A stretch of 38,450 nucleotides of DNA from Deltaproteobacteria bacterium (GCA_009692615.1 SHYW01000042.1:1-38450), one strand, 5' to 3'. Numbered from the stretch's first letter, positions 1-7,859 are shown. Notes: generated by a model not told the origin, from the sequence alone. Program-made: numbers and translations.

Positions 1-147
1 CAAATCGAGGCAAAACTAAGGACCCTATTAACCACGAGAGCAAAATGTAATCTGATATAACTTCGCAAAAACTGTAACTCATTACGAAAAAAACGATCTA
101 TCCTCCGCTGCCCTGCTTCCAGGGCAGTTGTTCAGAGGTTCCTTAAG
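1..147 (-). repeat. Left terminal inverted repeat (probable IS5-type end)
   Basis: Bases 1-147 are the exact reverse complement of 38303-38449. Read outward, the repeat starts with CTTAAGGAACCTCTGAACAA and contains a perfect 8-bp stem around a GAAG loop (108-127). The GGAAC...GAACAA start next to TTAA resembles an IS5-group end with a YTAR target, and the element body would lie outside the window (1-142 element, 143-146 TTAA). No transposase is visible. The identity match is seen directly; the IS assignment is inferred. Confidence 0.8.
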
Positions 148-181
148 TCTGCGGGGCCGCTTTCCGTCTGCGGGGCCGCTT
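147..181. repeat. Two-copy direct repeat, period 19
   Basis: The 16-mer GTCTGCGGGGCCGCTT occurs at 147-162 and again at 166-181, separated by 3 bases. It abuts the inner edge of the terminal repeat. No function is apparent. Confidence 0.7.
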
Positions 182-192
182 GTCGGACCCGT

Positions 193-251
193 GTAGGGGC
201 CGACCTGCGTATCGGCCCTCCGAACGGGCGGACACATAGGTCCGCCCCTAC
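193..251. repeat. 59-bp imperfect palindrome (REP/MITE-like)
   Basis: The arms begin with GTAGGGGC and end with GCCCCTAC. The two halves pair along about 27 bases with a handful of mismatches around a short CCGA-type loop. It covers the stop codon (248-250) of the broken solute-receptor gene, so the gene ends inside the hairpin. It has the look of a dispersed GC-rich intergenic repeat, and on the minus strand it might also act as a 3' end structure. Confidence 0.6.
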
Positions 252-1235
252 CTGATCACCCTATCCGCTCGCACCAGCACGTTTGGCTCAACCGTCACGC
301 CGATTTGCTTGGCGGCTATCAGACTGATCACGAGCTCAAACTTCATTGGCTGCTCGACTGGAATCTCGGCGGGCTTGGTGCCTTTCAAGATCTTGTCGAC
401 AAAGTCAGCGGCGCGCCGCCATTGGTCCGTTTGGCTCGGCCCGTAGCTCATTAAGCCGCCGGCCTCAACAAACTCACTGTCTGGATACATCGCCGGCAAC
501 CGGTTCTTTGCCGCGAAGTCCAACACTTGACGTTGCGCAGTATTGATAAGTGGACCTGTGGTCGTAATGAGCGCCTGGGCGCCGTCCCTTTTCGCTCGCG
601 CGAATGCGCTCTCAAAATCGTCAAGGCTTCGCACTGGAAGGGAGAGAAGTTTGAGTCGCAACGCCTTGGCCGCAGCCTCCATGTCTGTAAGGGGCAAGTT
701 TCCCCTCGCACCACCTGATCCCCCCCCAGAGGTAGGCCACCCGGGCAATCTTAGGGAATGCTTCCTTGAGCAGCTCCAACCGCTTGCCATCTAGATCTGG
801 CGACATGAGGCTAAGTCCGGTGATATTCCCGCCTGGTCGCGCCAGGCTGGAAACAAATCCACTTCCTACTGGGTCGCCAGAACCAGCGAATACGATGGGA
901 ATCGTCGCGCTCGCCTTCTTAGCAGCTGAAATAGTCGGAGCTCCGACGGTGACGATGACGTCAACTTTGAGACGGACCAGCTCAGCTGCAAGGTCGGGCA
1001 GCCGTTCGAGTTTCCCTTCCGCATATCGGTACTCAATGACAATGTTTTTTCCTTCGACATAGCCAAGCTCGCGCAGCCGTCGGCGAAATGCTTCGACCCG
1101 GGCCGACATGACGGACGCGGGGGGCGTGACCAGAATTCCTATCCGGGGAATTCTCGCTGACTGCTGCGCCTGAGCTGAAACGGGAAGAGCCAAGAGCATC
1201 GAGCAAAAAGCTCGCCGCGTGATTTTTTTAGTCAT
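248..1235 (-). pseudogene. ABC-type substrate-binding protein (ABC_sub_bind family), frameshifted
   Basis: The two halves of one periplasmic receptor lie in different frames. The N-terminal half (from 1235 down to about 725) has a Tat-like/Sec leader (KKITRRAF, then a hydrophobic run ending AQAQ) and family landmarks such as GYVEGKNI, PIVFAGSGDPV and LARPGGNITG. The C-terminal half (about 725 to 248) continues with MEAAAKALRLKLLSLPVRS and ends RADRVIR. The switch falls at a run of eight C at 720-727 (G on the coding strand), just after the conserved VAYLW segment, so a one-base slip would join the frames. I chose the ATG at 1235 rather than 1253 because GGAGA lies 8 bases upstream. No permease or ATPase gene is nearby. 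The break may be real decay, slippage in vivo, or a sequencing error. Confidence 0.75.
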
Positions 1236-1262
1236 GATTTTCTCCGTTAACAATTTCAGCCC

Positions 1263-1392
1263 GAGGCTGATCCGCCTATGGCGGAGCCTGTTTCAGCCGT
1301 ATCCGCCAAAGGACGGATCAGCCCCAAATTTCCGCAAAAGGACGGACCAGCCTTAAATTGCGTGGCTGGGTTTGGCTGAGGCTGATCCGCCT
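1263..1392. repeat. Cluster of short direct and inverted repeats
   Basis: This gene-free spacer holds GAGGCTGATCCGCCT twice (1263-1277 and 1378-1392). It also holds a 28-bp near-identical direct pair (1303-1330 and 1332-1359) containing GGACGGATCAGCC or GGACGGACCAGCC. The second unit is partly the reverse complement of the first, so the spacer can fold in several ways. No promoter or coding sequence was recognised. Confidence 0.6.
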
Positions 1393-1413
1393 TAGGCTGA
1401 GCCTATTGCCTTC

Positions 1414-2625
1414 TTAAGACTCACCCATCACTTTTTTCATCCGTTCGACGATATCCGGCGGCTGATGAATTACTTCCTTCGCCAACGCTTCGAGCCGCTC
1501 GCCGCTCACCGGCGCGATTTTCCATTGACGCTTCTTCGCTTCAGCGACGAATTCGCCATCCTTCAACATATTCAGATAAGCATCGCGCAAAAGCTTCACG
1601 CGATCGGTTGGAATTCCCGGCGTAGCGAGAATCGGCCGGCCAAACGCGCCGGGGCCGAGCACGACGCGCGCCAGACGTTTTTTTGCCTCCATGCCTTTGT
1701 CGTTTTTTTCCTGGTCCATCAACTCCCAGATCGTCGGAACGTCGGGCAAACGTTGATTGCGCTTGTTGCCGGTCTGAACGAGAAATCTAACGAAGCCGTT
1801 CCTCGCCCAAGTTTTTCCCGGCTCGCGCCCGAAAAACGCGCTGATTGTCGTGCCGCGGCAGTGAATCTCGGTTTTCTCCACTGCGAGGTCGACGTCAGCG
1901 GCGCCGGGATAGCCGGTGACCATGTTGAGTTTAACGCCGAACACTTCTTCGAGCAGTTTCGGAATATAAAAGCCGGTGCTGCCGACTCCCGACGCACCGC
2001 AACGCGGCGCTTCACTAGCTTTGCGCAGATCGAGCAGCGTCTTGTACGGTTGATCCGAGCGCATGAAAAACAGCTCGTCGTTTTCCTCCGGCGTGCCGAT
2101 CCAAGTAAACTTCGCCCAGTCGAATTGCACTTCCTTGCGGCCCAGCAATTGGGCGAAATAAATCGGCGCGGTCACCGCGCCAAGTGTAAGCCCGTCGGGT
2201 TTGGCGATGCTGTAGACATAATTCGCCGCGGTGATGGAACCGCCGCCGGGCATGTTTTGGACGAGGATCTCCGGCTTGCCGGCAATTTGTTTCGGCAAAT
2301 GCTGCGCCACCACGCGCGCATAAAGATCGCTCGCCGCGCCGGCGGAAGCGCCGACGACGATCTTCATCTGTTTGCCTTTGTAGAAGTCGCTTTGGGCTTG
2401 TGCGCTTGAAATAGTCAACATCAGAAGGGAGTGGACGAGTGCGGCGCAAGCGTTTTTCCGAAACCTCCTCGCCCTCCCTTGGAGGGAGAGGATTAGAGGT
2501 GAGGGTGGTGTTTCACGCGTGACGCACGGACCCTCACCCTCGCCCTCTCCCGCAAGCGGGCGAGGGAACGGAAAAGATGAATCGAACGATTTATGATCCA
2601 TAAAACTAAAAATGATCTTGAACAT
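1414..2625 (-). CDS. Tripartite tricarboxylate transporter-type (Bug family) substrate-binding protein
   Basis: This is a periplasmic solute receptor of the Bug/TctC type. The mature part shows the family start FYKGKQMKIVVGASAGAASD, then LVQNMPGGGSITAANYVY and the GxPGAADVDLAVE region, and its size fits the family. The leader is odd. Residues 1-18 or so are followed by about 35 Pro/Arg/Glu-rich residues translated from an inverted pair of REP-like repeats, and only then by a hydrophobic stretch ending SSAQAQ. The ATG at 2625 has GGAG 9 bases upstream, inside the end of the preceding gene (stop at 2631), so it looks translationally coupled. The repeat insertion preserves the frame, but it probably places the signal peptide about 50 residues from the start, so export may be impaired unless an internal start is used. 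No membrane partners (TctA/TctB) are in the window. Confidence 0.8.
   Translation of the reverse strand: MFKIIFSFMDHKSFDSSFPFPRPLAGEGEGEGPCVTRETPPSPLILSLQGRARRFRKNACAALVHSLLMLTISSAQAQSDFYKGKQMKIVVGASAGAASDLYARVVAQHLPKQIAGKPEILVQNMPGGGSITAANYVYSIAKPDGLTLGAVTAPIYFAQLLGRKEVQFDWAKFTWIGTPEENDELFFMRSDQPYKTLLDLRKASEAPRCGASGVGSTGFYIPKLLEEVFGVKLNMVTGYPGAADVDLAVEKTEIHCRGTTISAFFGREPGKTWARNGFVRFLVQTGNKRNQRLPDVPTIWELMDQEKNDKGMEAKKRLARVVLGPGAFGRPILATPGIPTDRVKLLRDAYLNMLKDGEFVAEAKKRQWKIAPVSGERLEALAKEVIHQPPDIVERMKKVMGES
2463..2568. repeat. Inverted pair of REP-like palindromes inside a coding region
   Basis: Two copies of a CCCTCACCC...CTCTCCC-type repeat face each other (about 2463-2511 and 2529-2568) around a short spacer containing CACGCGTG. 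Each copy also folds alone; in the second, CCCTCTCCCGC pairs with GCGGGCGAGGG apart from one mismatch. The arrangement resembles a BIME, but it lies within the leader-coding part of the Bug-type receptor gene. Confidence 0.7.
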
Positions 2626-2630
2626 TCGAA

Positions 2631-3548
2631 CTATCTCCGCTTGCGCTTGGGCGCATACTTCGCTTCGAACTTACTCAACTCGGTCATGCCCGTCGCATCC
2701 CACGGCAGTTTCGCCCCGCCCGTAAAAGGTGTGTCAGGATGCGCCAGCACAAACTCATCCCAAGCACGCATGTCTTTCTTTTTGAATTCTTGAAAGAACG
2801 ACCAGGCGGCAACTTTCAAAACTTGATCGGGTAAAAACGTGTACCACGCCGCGTTGAGGCCGAGCGCTTTATGTTCGGCAAATGTCAACGCGCGCGGCAA
2901 TTGCCCTTTCATCGCCGAGAACGGGCCTTTGACGACTTTGCGCGCGCGCTTGATCTCGGCCACCGAATGCGGCGATTCGAACTGCACCCAGTCCGCGCCG
3001 CCGTCACTTTCGTACAATCGCAAACGCTTGAGCAGCTCGGCCATGCCGCCATTGACCGCGTTGCGCGCGTAACACTGCGCCATGATCACGAAGTCCCGAT
3101 CGATTTCATTCTTGGCGTCCACCGCGACGCGATAGCGTGTCACCGCCTCTTCGCGGGAGATGACGGAAATGCCCGCCGAACCAGTGCGCCGTTTCTGATC
3201 GAGCGGTTGGTCGTCGAGACGAAGCCCAGCGAGGCCGGCTTCGATGCATTCTCTCACCAGCCGGCGCACCGCCATGATGCCGCCATGCCCGGTGTCGCCG
3301 TCGAGGATCACCGGCATCTTGACGCTCTTGGCGATCCACTTGGCGAATTCCACGCATTCGGTCATCGAGAGAATCCCGAGATCGGGTTGGCCGGTGTAGT
3401 TGCCGCCGGTGATGCTGGTGCCGACGAAGCAGGCTTCAACGCCATTAGCCTCCATGATTTTCCCGTGAAACGCGTTGGGCGCGCCGAGCACGGCGAGAAC
3501 TTTATGCTTGCGGCACAGTAATTGGCGCAATTTAGTTGTCGGTTTCAT
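2631..3548 (-). CDS. Isocitrate lyase/PEP mutase superfamily protein, atypical active site
   Basis: This 305-residue protein has the PEP-mutase/isocitrate-lyase TIM-barrel layout. LGAPNAFHGK starts the barrel near residues 21-30, the metal-binding strand is ILDGDTGHGG (81-90, in place of the common VDADTGYG), and LRLDDQ follows (109-114). The catalytic loop that normally reads K(K/R)CGH is KRRTG here (119-123), so the usual catalytic Cys and His are missing. C-C lyase activity of the standard kind is therefore doubtful; a hydrolase, decarboxylase or other variant chemistry is possible. Its ATG overlaps the stop of the upstream amidohydrolase fragment (ATGA), and the Bug-type receptor follows 5 bases downstream, so the three formed one coupled operon. 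Compare the paralogue at 11171-12034, which keeps KRCGH. Confidence 0.8.
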   Translation of the reverse strand: MKPTTKLRQLLCRKHKVLAVLGAPNAFHGKIMEANGVEACFVGTSITGGNYTGQPDLGILSMTECVEFAKWIAKSVKMPVILDGDTGHGGIMAVRRLVRECIEAGLAGLRLDDQPLDQKRRTGSAGISVISREEAVTRYRVAVDAKNEIDRDFVIMAQCYARNAVNGGMAELLKRLRLYESDGGADWVQFESPHSVAEIKRARKVVKGPFSAMKGQLPRALTFAEHKALGLNAAWYTFLPDQVLKVAAWSFFQEFKKKDMRAWDEFVLAHPDTPFTGGAKLPWDATGMTELSKFEAKYAPKRKRR

Positions 3549-3881
3549 GGCGCATACCGCCGATAATATTTTACCGCGTTATCCCAAAACAGTTTTTTCT
3601 TATCTTCTTCCTTGAGCTTCCAGCCCAGCACGGTTTCGACGGTGACTGGAAACCAACTTTCGCCGTGCGGATAGTCCGAGCCGAACATGAGGATGTCGGG
3701 GCCGAGCAGATCGATGACACTTTGGGTGATCGCTTCGCCTTCGGAGACTTCGATGCTCTGAAAGTAGCGCCCACCGGTGACGTAGTCACGAATGGTTTGT
3801 TCCAAACGCGGCAGAGCTTCCGGGCAGAGCTTAGTGTGTTCTTCCAGCCGACTCACCCACGACGGCAGCCAGCCGTGACCC
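3545..3881 (-). pseudogene. Amidohydrolase (metal-dependent hydrolase family), C-terminal fragment
   Basis: Only the last 110 or so residues of an amidohydrolase_2-type enzyme remain: a GWLPSW segment, then ILMFGSDYPHGE with the late-barrel Asp typical of the family, and the closing FWDNAVKYY. Family members are usually three to four times longer. The frame is cut at 3882, exactly where the 77-bp palindrome begins, and it meets a stop codon inside that palindrome. A GTG inside the fragment could still start translation (about 3856), which would keep coupling to the next gene through the ATGA overlap at 3545-3548. An enzymatically active product is unlikely without the N-terminal metal ligands. 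Confidence 0.75.
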
Positions 3882-3958
3882 GTGTTGTAGCAAAGTGATT
3901 ATGTCAGGGGTTAACGGCATTGCCGTTAACCCCTGACATAATCACTTTGCTACAACAC
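3882..3958. repeat. Perfect 77-bp palindrome (38-bp arms, 1-base centre)
   Basis: Positions 3882-3919 are the exact reverse complement of 3921-3958, with a single T at 3920 between them. Identity stops sharply at 3881 and 3959. The inner part reads GGGGTTAACGGCA/T/TGCCGTTAACCCC. It truncates the amidohydrolase on its left and borders the leader of the aldehyde dehydrogenase on its right. Candidates are a MITE-like insertion, a bidirectional terminator-like structure, or a junction artefact. Confidence 0.9.
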
Positions 3959-4036
3959 CAACCGCGCGAATTGTTGACTTCCACCTATGAACATGATTTT
4001 TCTCTAAGTTCTAATCGAAGACTCAGGAGGATTCGT

Positions 4037-5509
4037 ATGGCAAGAATGCTGATAGCCGGCGAGTTGGTCGACTCGGAGAGCGGCGAAACAACAATAATTA
4101 AAAATCCGGCGACTGGAGAGGTCGTCGACAACGTTCCCAAAGGAACCATCAAAGATATTCGGCGGGCTATCGATGCCGCCAAGGGCGCGCTGAAGAAATG
4201 GTCGACCATGGCGCCGTCCAAGCGCGGTGCGATTCTACTCGCCGCGGGCCATACGATTCTCCAACGAGAAAAAGAGCTCGCCACCTTGTTGACCAAAGAA
4301 CAAGGTAAACCGATGCGCGAGTCGATTCTGGAAATCCGCCGCTTCGTGCATACCCTCGATCATTACGGCGGCATGGCGAAAACCATGCGCACCAGCGCGG
4401 TCATGCTCGACACCGGCCGCCATGGTTTGGTGATGCGCAAACCGTTAGGCGTTTGCGGTTCGATTGTACCGTGGAATTTCCCGGTTTCGTTAATGGGCAA
4501 TAAATTAGGACCAGCGTTGCTCTCCGGTAACTGCGTCGTCGTCAAACCAGCCGGTACCACGCCGCTCACCGATTTGGCCACCTGCGAGATCATCGACAAG
4601 GCGATCCAAGACGCCGGCGGCCCCAAGGGCGTTTTGAATTGCGTCACCGGCCCCGGCAGCGTGGTCGGCGAAGAGTTGCTGGTCAATCCGATCGTTAGAA
4701 AAATCGGTTTCACCGGCGCTACCGACACCGGCCGCCGGGTCATGCAGGCAGCCTCAGCCGACTTCAAGCATGTAACTTTGGAACTGGGCGGCAGCGATCC
4801 GATGATCGTCTGCGACGACGCCGATATCGATCGCGCCGTCAGCGCCGCCTCCGTTGGCCGCTTTTTCAATTGCGGCCAAGCCTGCCTGGCGGTGAAGCGG
4901 CTTTACCTATTCGACAGCATCGCCGATGATTTCATCGCCAAGCTGGTCGAGAAAGCGAAAAAAATCAGCATCGGCAACGGTCTCAAGGCTGGCGTCCTGA
5001 TGGGCCCGCTGCATACAAAAGAACAGCGACAAGAAGTCGAAGATCAGGTCGAAGACTCGGTCAAACGCGGCGGCAAGTTGGTCTTCGGCGGCAAGCGGCC
5101 CGCCGGCGAAGATTACGACAAAGGTTTTTACCTGCAACCGACCATCGTCGCCGATGTCGACCCAGCCTCACGCATGATCCAAGAGGAAGTCTTCGGTCCG
5201 GCGCTGCCAATCGTGCGGGTGAAGACTTTGGACCAAGCGATCGAACATGCCAACGGCTCGATCTTCGGCCTTGGCTCGTCGATCTGGACCCGCGATATCA
5301 ACCGCGCCATGTACGGCGCGGAAAATATCGAAGCCGGTTACACCTGGGTCAACTCGGCGCAGATCATCTATGACGAACTGCCCTTCGGCGGCGTCAAGCA
5401 GAGCGGCCTGGGCAAAGAGCATGGTGACGAGGCGATCGATTACTACACCGATTCCAAATCGGTGGTGATCGCCACCGATGTCGGCGGCGAGATCATCGGC
5501 GGCGAGTAA
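4037..5509 (+). CDS. NAD(P)-dependent aldehyde dehydrogenase
   Basis: This cytosolic enzyme of the aldehyde dehydrogenase superfamily oxidises an aldehyde to the acid. Its 490 residues match the family. PWNFP carries the catalytic Asn (147), VVKPAG the cofactor-binding Lys (170), GFTGATDTG the Rossmann region, LELGG the general base Glu (249), and FNCGQAC the nucleophile Cys (283). The ATG at 4037 is chosen because AGGAGG lies 6 bases upstream and MARMLIAGEL is a normal family start. A longer in-frame reading begins inside the palindrome and is rejected. It leads a plus-strand set with a CoA ligase and a class II aldolase, so an aromatic or semialdehyde substrate (benzaldehyde or succinate-semialdehyde dehydrogenase type) is plausible but not shown. 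Confidence 0.92.
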   Translation: MARMLIAGELVDSESGETTIIKNPATGEVVDNVPKGTIKDIRRAIDAAKGALKKWSTMAPSKRGAILLAAGHTILQREKELATLLTKEQGKPMRESILEIRRFVHTLDHYGGMAKTMRTSAVMLDTGRHGLVMRKPLGVCGSIVPWNFPVSLMGNKLGPALLSGNCVVVKPAGTTPLTDLATCEIIDKAIQDAGGPKGVLNCVTGPGSVVGEELLVNPIVRKIGFTGATDTGRRVMQAASADFKHVTLELGGSDPMIVCDDADIDRAVSAASVGRFFNCGQACLAVKRLYLFDSIADDFIAKLVEKAKKISIGNGLKAGVLMGPLHTKEQRQEVEDQVEDSVKRGGKLVFGGKRPAGEDYDKGFYLQPTIVADVDPASRMIQEEVFGPALPIVRVKTLDQAIEHANGSIFGLGSSIWTRDINRAMYGAENIEAGYTWVNSAQIIYDELPFGGVKQSGLGKEHGDEAIDYYTDSKSVVIATDVGGEIIGGE

Positions 5510-5535
5510 GCCGCGAAGCGGATTCCAGATTACAT

Positions 5536-5579
5536 ATTCCAGATTCCAAATTTGGAATATTGAATTTGGCATCTGGAAT
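5536..5579. repeat. Inverted repeat before the CoA ligase start
   Basis: The 17-base arms at 5536-5552 and 5563-5579 pair with one mismatch around a 10-base loop. ATTCCAGATT is also repeated directly at 5522-5531 and 5536-5545. The right arm ends 7 bases before the ATG at 5587 and covers the only GGA that could serve as a ribosome site, so folding could dampen translation. Confidence 0.6.
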
Positions 5580-5586
5580 TGTGACC

Positions 5587-7128
5587 ATGAATGTAGACCT
5601 GCCAGACATCTACAACGCCGCCACGACCTTCGTCGATGAAAACATCGCGCAAGGTCGTGGCGGCAAGGTTGCGATCTACTATCAAGATCAAAAGATCACC
5701 TACCAAGAAGTTTTCGAAAACGTCAATCGTACCGGCAACGCGCTGAAAGATCTCGGCATCGAGATCGAGCAGCGCGTTCTCGTCATTCTGCCGGATTCAC
5801 CCGAATTCGCTTATTCCTTCTTCGGTGCGATCAAGATCGGCGCCGTCGCCGTGCCGACCAATCCTTGGATGTTCGCCAAGGATTACGAATATCTGATCAA
5901 CGACAGCCGCGCCCGGGCCATTGTCGTGCACGAGTCGACGCTGCCCGAGATCGAAAAGATCTGGGACAACACGCCTTTCTTGAAACATGTCATCGTCGTC
6001 GGCAAGCCGAAGGGTAAAGCGCTCTCCTACGAGAATTTAATCGCCAAAGCATCGGACAAACTCGAAGCGGCAAAAACCTTGAAAGACGATGTCTGCTTTT
6101 GGGGCTATACCTCGGGCAGCACCGGCAGCCCTAAGGGCGCCGTCCATTTGCAGCACGACATGATCACGATCAGCGATCTGTTCGTCGAACCGGTGCTGCA
6201 GATGAAAGAAAACGATCTGTGCTTCTCGGCGTCGAAAATGTTTTTCTCCTACGGCTTGGGCAACTCTCTCTACTTTCCTTTCCGTTTCGGCGCCTCCACC
6301 GTGCTTTGGCCGGAGAAGCCGGAGCCGGAAAAAATTCTCCAAGTAATAGACAAGTACAAACCGACATTCTTTTTCTCGGTGCCGACGCTGTTCGCGCGTT
6401 TCCTGCGCATCGATAAGAAGTACGACATGAGATCGCTGCGCACTTGTCTTTCGTCGGGCGAACCTTTGCCACCGGCGCTGTTTCATCAATGGAAAGAGCG
6501 CACCGGTTTGGAACTACTCGACGTCGTCGGCTCCACCGAAGCGACCCATGATTTCTTGGCCAATCGACCTGGTCGGGCGAAAGCCGGCAGCAGCGGCGAA
6601 GTGACGCCGGCGTTTGAAGCGCGCATCGTCGACGACAACGGCCACGACGTGCCCATTGGTGAAGTCGGCAATTTAATGGTCAAAGGCGACGCCACCGCGC
6701 CGTTTTATTGGAACAAGCACGAACAGACCAAGCGCATGATGCAGGGCGAGTGGTTGAAGACCGGCGATACTTATTACCGCGACGCCGACGGTTATTACTG
6801 GTACTGCGGCCGCTCCGACGACATGATGAAGGTCGGCGGTCTGTGGGTTTCGCCCATCGAGATCGAAAACACTTTGATGGAACACCCGGCGGTGCTCGAA
6901 TCCGGCGTGGTGGCGGACGAAGACGCCGACGGTTTGCTCAAGCCGAAAGCTTTCATCCTGCTCAAGAGCGAATATAAAGCCAGCGACGCGCTCAAAGTCG
7001 AATTACAGAATCACGTCAAGAGCAAACTCCAACCGTATAAATATCCGCGCTGGGTCGAGTTCGTCGACGACCTGCCGAAAACCGTGACCGGAAAAATTCA
7101 ACGCTTCCGTCTGCGCACTAAACAATAA
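5587..7128 (+). CDS. Benzoate-CoA ligase family protein (acyl-adenylate forming)
   Basis: This enzyme activates a carboxylic acid with ATP and CoA through an acyl-AMP. The 513-residue product has the AMP-binding P-loop YTSGSTGSPKG (174-184), the GSTEATHDF adenine motif in place of the usual YGxTE, the TGD-containing hinge region, and the C-terminal PKTVTGKIQR with the catalytic Lys. The overall pattern, including DIYNAATTFVDENI at the start and MKVGGLWVSPIEIE, matches the benzoate-CoA ligase group, whose members act on benzoate, hydroxybenzoates and related aryl acids. The exact substrate cannot be read from sequence. I prefer the ATG at 5587 (GTG at 5581 is possible); its ribosome site is weak and lies in an inverted repeat. 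It follows an aldehyde dehydrogenase by 77 bases and precedes a class II aldolase by 23. Confidence 0.88.
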   Translation: MNVDLPDIYNAATTFVDENIAQGRGGKVAIYYQDQKITYQEVFENVNRTGNALKDLGIEIEQRVLVILPDSPEFAYSFFGAIKIGAVAVPTNPWMFAKDYEYLINDSRARAIVVHESTLPEIEKIWDNTPFLKHVIVVGKPKGKALSYENLIAKASDKLEAAKTLKDDVCFWGYTSGSTGSPKGAVHLQHDMITISDLFVEPVLQMKENDLCFSASKMFFSYGLGNSLYFPFRFGASTVLWPEKPEPEKILQVIDKYKPTFFFSVPTLFARFLRIDKKYDMRSLRTCLSSGEPLPPALFHQWKERTGLELLDVVGSTEATHDFLANRPGRAKAGSSGEVTPAFEARIVDDNGHDVPIGEVGNLMVKGDATAPFYWNKHEQTKRMMQGEWLKTGDTYYRDADGYYWYCGRSDDMMKVGGLWVSPIEIENTLMEHPAVLESGVVADEDADGLLKPKAFILLKSEYKASDALKVELQNHVKSKLQPYKYPRWVEFVDDLPKTVTGKIQRFRLRTKQ

Positions 7129-7151
7129 TTCGAATTCGCCAAGGAGATTTT

Positions 7152-7859
7152 ATGGCCACCAACATCAAAGAGCTCAAAGAGCAGCTCGCTTATTCCTGCA
7201 ACATCCTCGCGAACGAAGGCCACTGGGACAACATCCTAGGCCATGTGTCGGTTAGAATCCCTGGGCAGAATAAGATTCTCATGAAGCCGCACAGCTTCGG
7301 CTTCGAAGAAATCCGGCCGCAGCATATTATCGTGGTCGATATTGAATCCGGCAAAAAAACCGACGGCAAGTTCGAGCGCCACTCAGAAGTTTTTATCCAC
7401 ACGGAAATCATGAAGGCACGCAAGGATGTCAACTGCGTCGTCCATTCGCATCCACCCTACGCCACCGCCTTCGGCGCCTTAGGCCAAAAGCTTCGCCCGA
7501 TCAGCCATGAAGGAAATATTTTCTACGAGGGTCTGCCCACCTTCGATTACACCACAGCGTTAATTCGCACGCCGGAACTCGGTGTCGAAGTTGCGAAAAG
7601 CCTCGGCAACTACCGCGGCGTGCTGATGAAAAATCACGGCTCAACAGTCGTCGGGCCGACCATCGAAGTGGCGACACTGTATGCAATTTTCTTAGAAAAA
7701 GCCGCGCGCATTCAGCTCATGGCCACCGCGTCGGGCGATCCTTCTTGGACCAGCGATGCCGAAGCCGCGGTCAAGTACGAGCAGATCTACACGCCGCACC
7801 GCTTGGATTCCATGTGGGACTATTTCGTGCGCCGGGCCAAGAAGCTGCGCAAGTTGTAG
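7152..7859 (+). CDS. Class II aldolase/adducin family protein (aldolase or decarboxylase)
   Basis: This 235-residue zinc enzyme belongs to the family of fuculose-1-phosphate aldolase and of some aromatic acid decarboxylases. The visible site consists of E79 (RHSEVFIH), the HSHPP pair H98/H100, and H162 in KNHG, the usual three-His metal set plus catalytic Glu. AAGGAG lies 6 bases before the ATG. The gene sits right after a CoA ligase, so a role in aromatic or hydroxy-acid breakdown fits better than sugar metabolism. Some class II aldolase homologues act as 3,4-dihydroxyphthalate decarboxylases. It converges with the receptor gene ending at 7888, with no clear terminator in the 28-base gap. 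Confidence 0.85.
   Translation: MATNIKELKEQLAYSCNILANEGHWDNILGHVSVRIPGQNKILMKPHSFGFEEIRPQHIIVVDIESGKKTDGKFERHSEVFIHTEIMKARKDVNCVVHSHPPYATAFGALGQKLRPISHEGNIFYEGLPTFDYTTALIRTPELGVEVAKSLGNYRGVLMKNHGSTVVGPTIEVATLYAIFLEKAARIQLMATASGDPSWTSDAEAAVKYEQIYTPHRLDSMWDYFVRRAKKLRKL

Noticed and set aside
147-1400. CRISPR array from the repeated units
   Set aside because: Repeats are few, of different types and not separated by regular unique spacers.
1465-2409. Long plus-strand open frame of 314 codons
   Set aside because: It is the antisense of the Bug-type receptor gene. It has no recognisable motif and its amino-acid make-up is that of a shadow frame.
2871-3521. Plus-strand open frame of 216 codons
   Set aside because: It is antisense to the PEP-mutase-family gene, rich in His/Ala/Arg as expected of a shadow frame.
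3920-4036. Extended N-terminus for the aldehyde dehydrogenase
   Set aside because: It begins in the palindrome, has no homology-like features, and the ATG at 4037 has a strong ribosome site.
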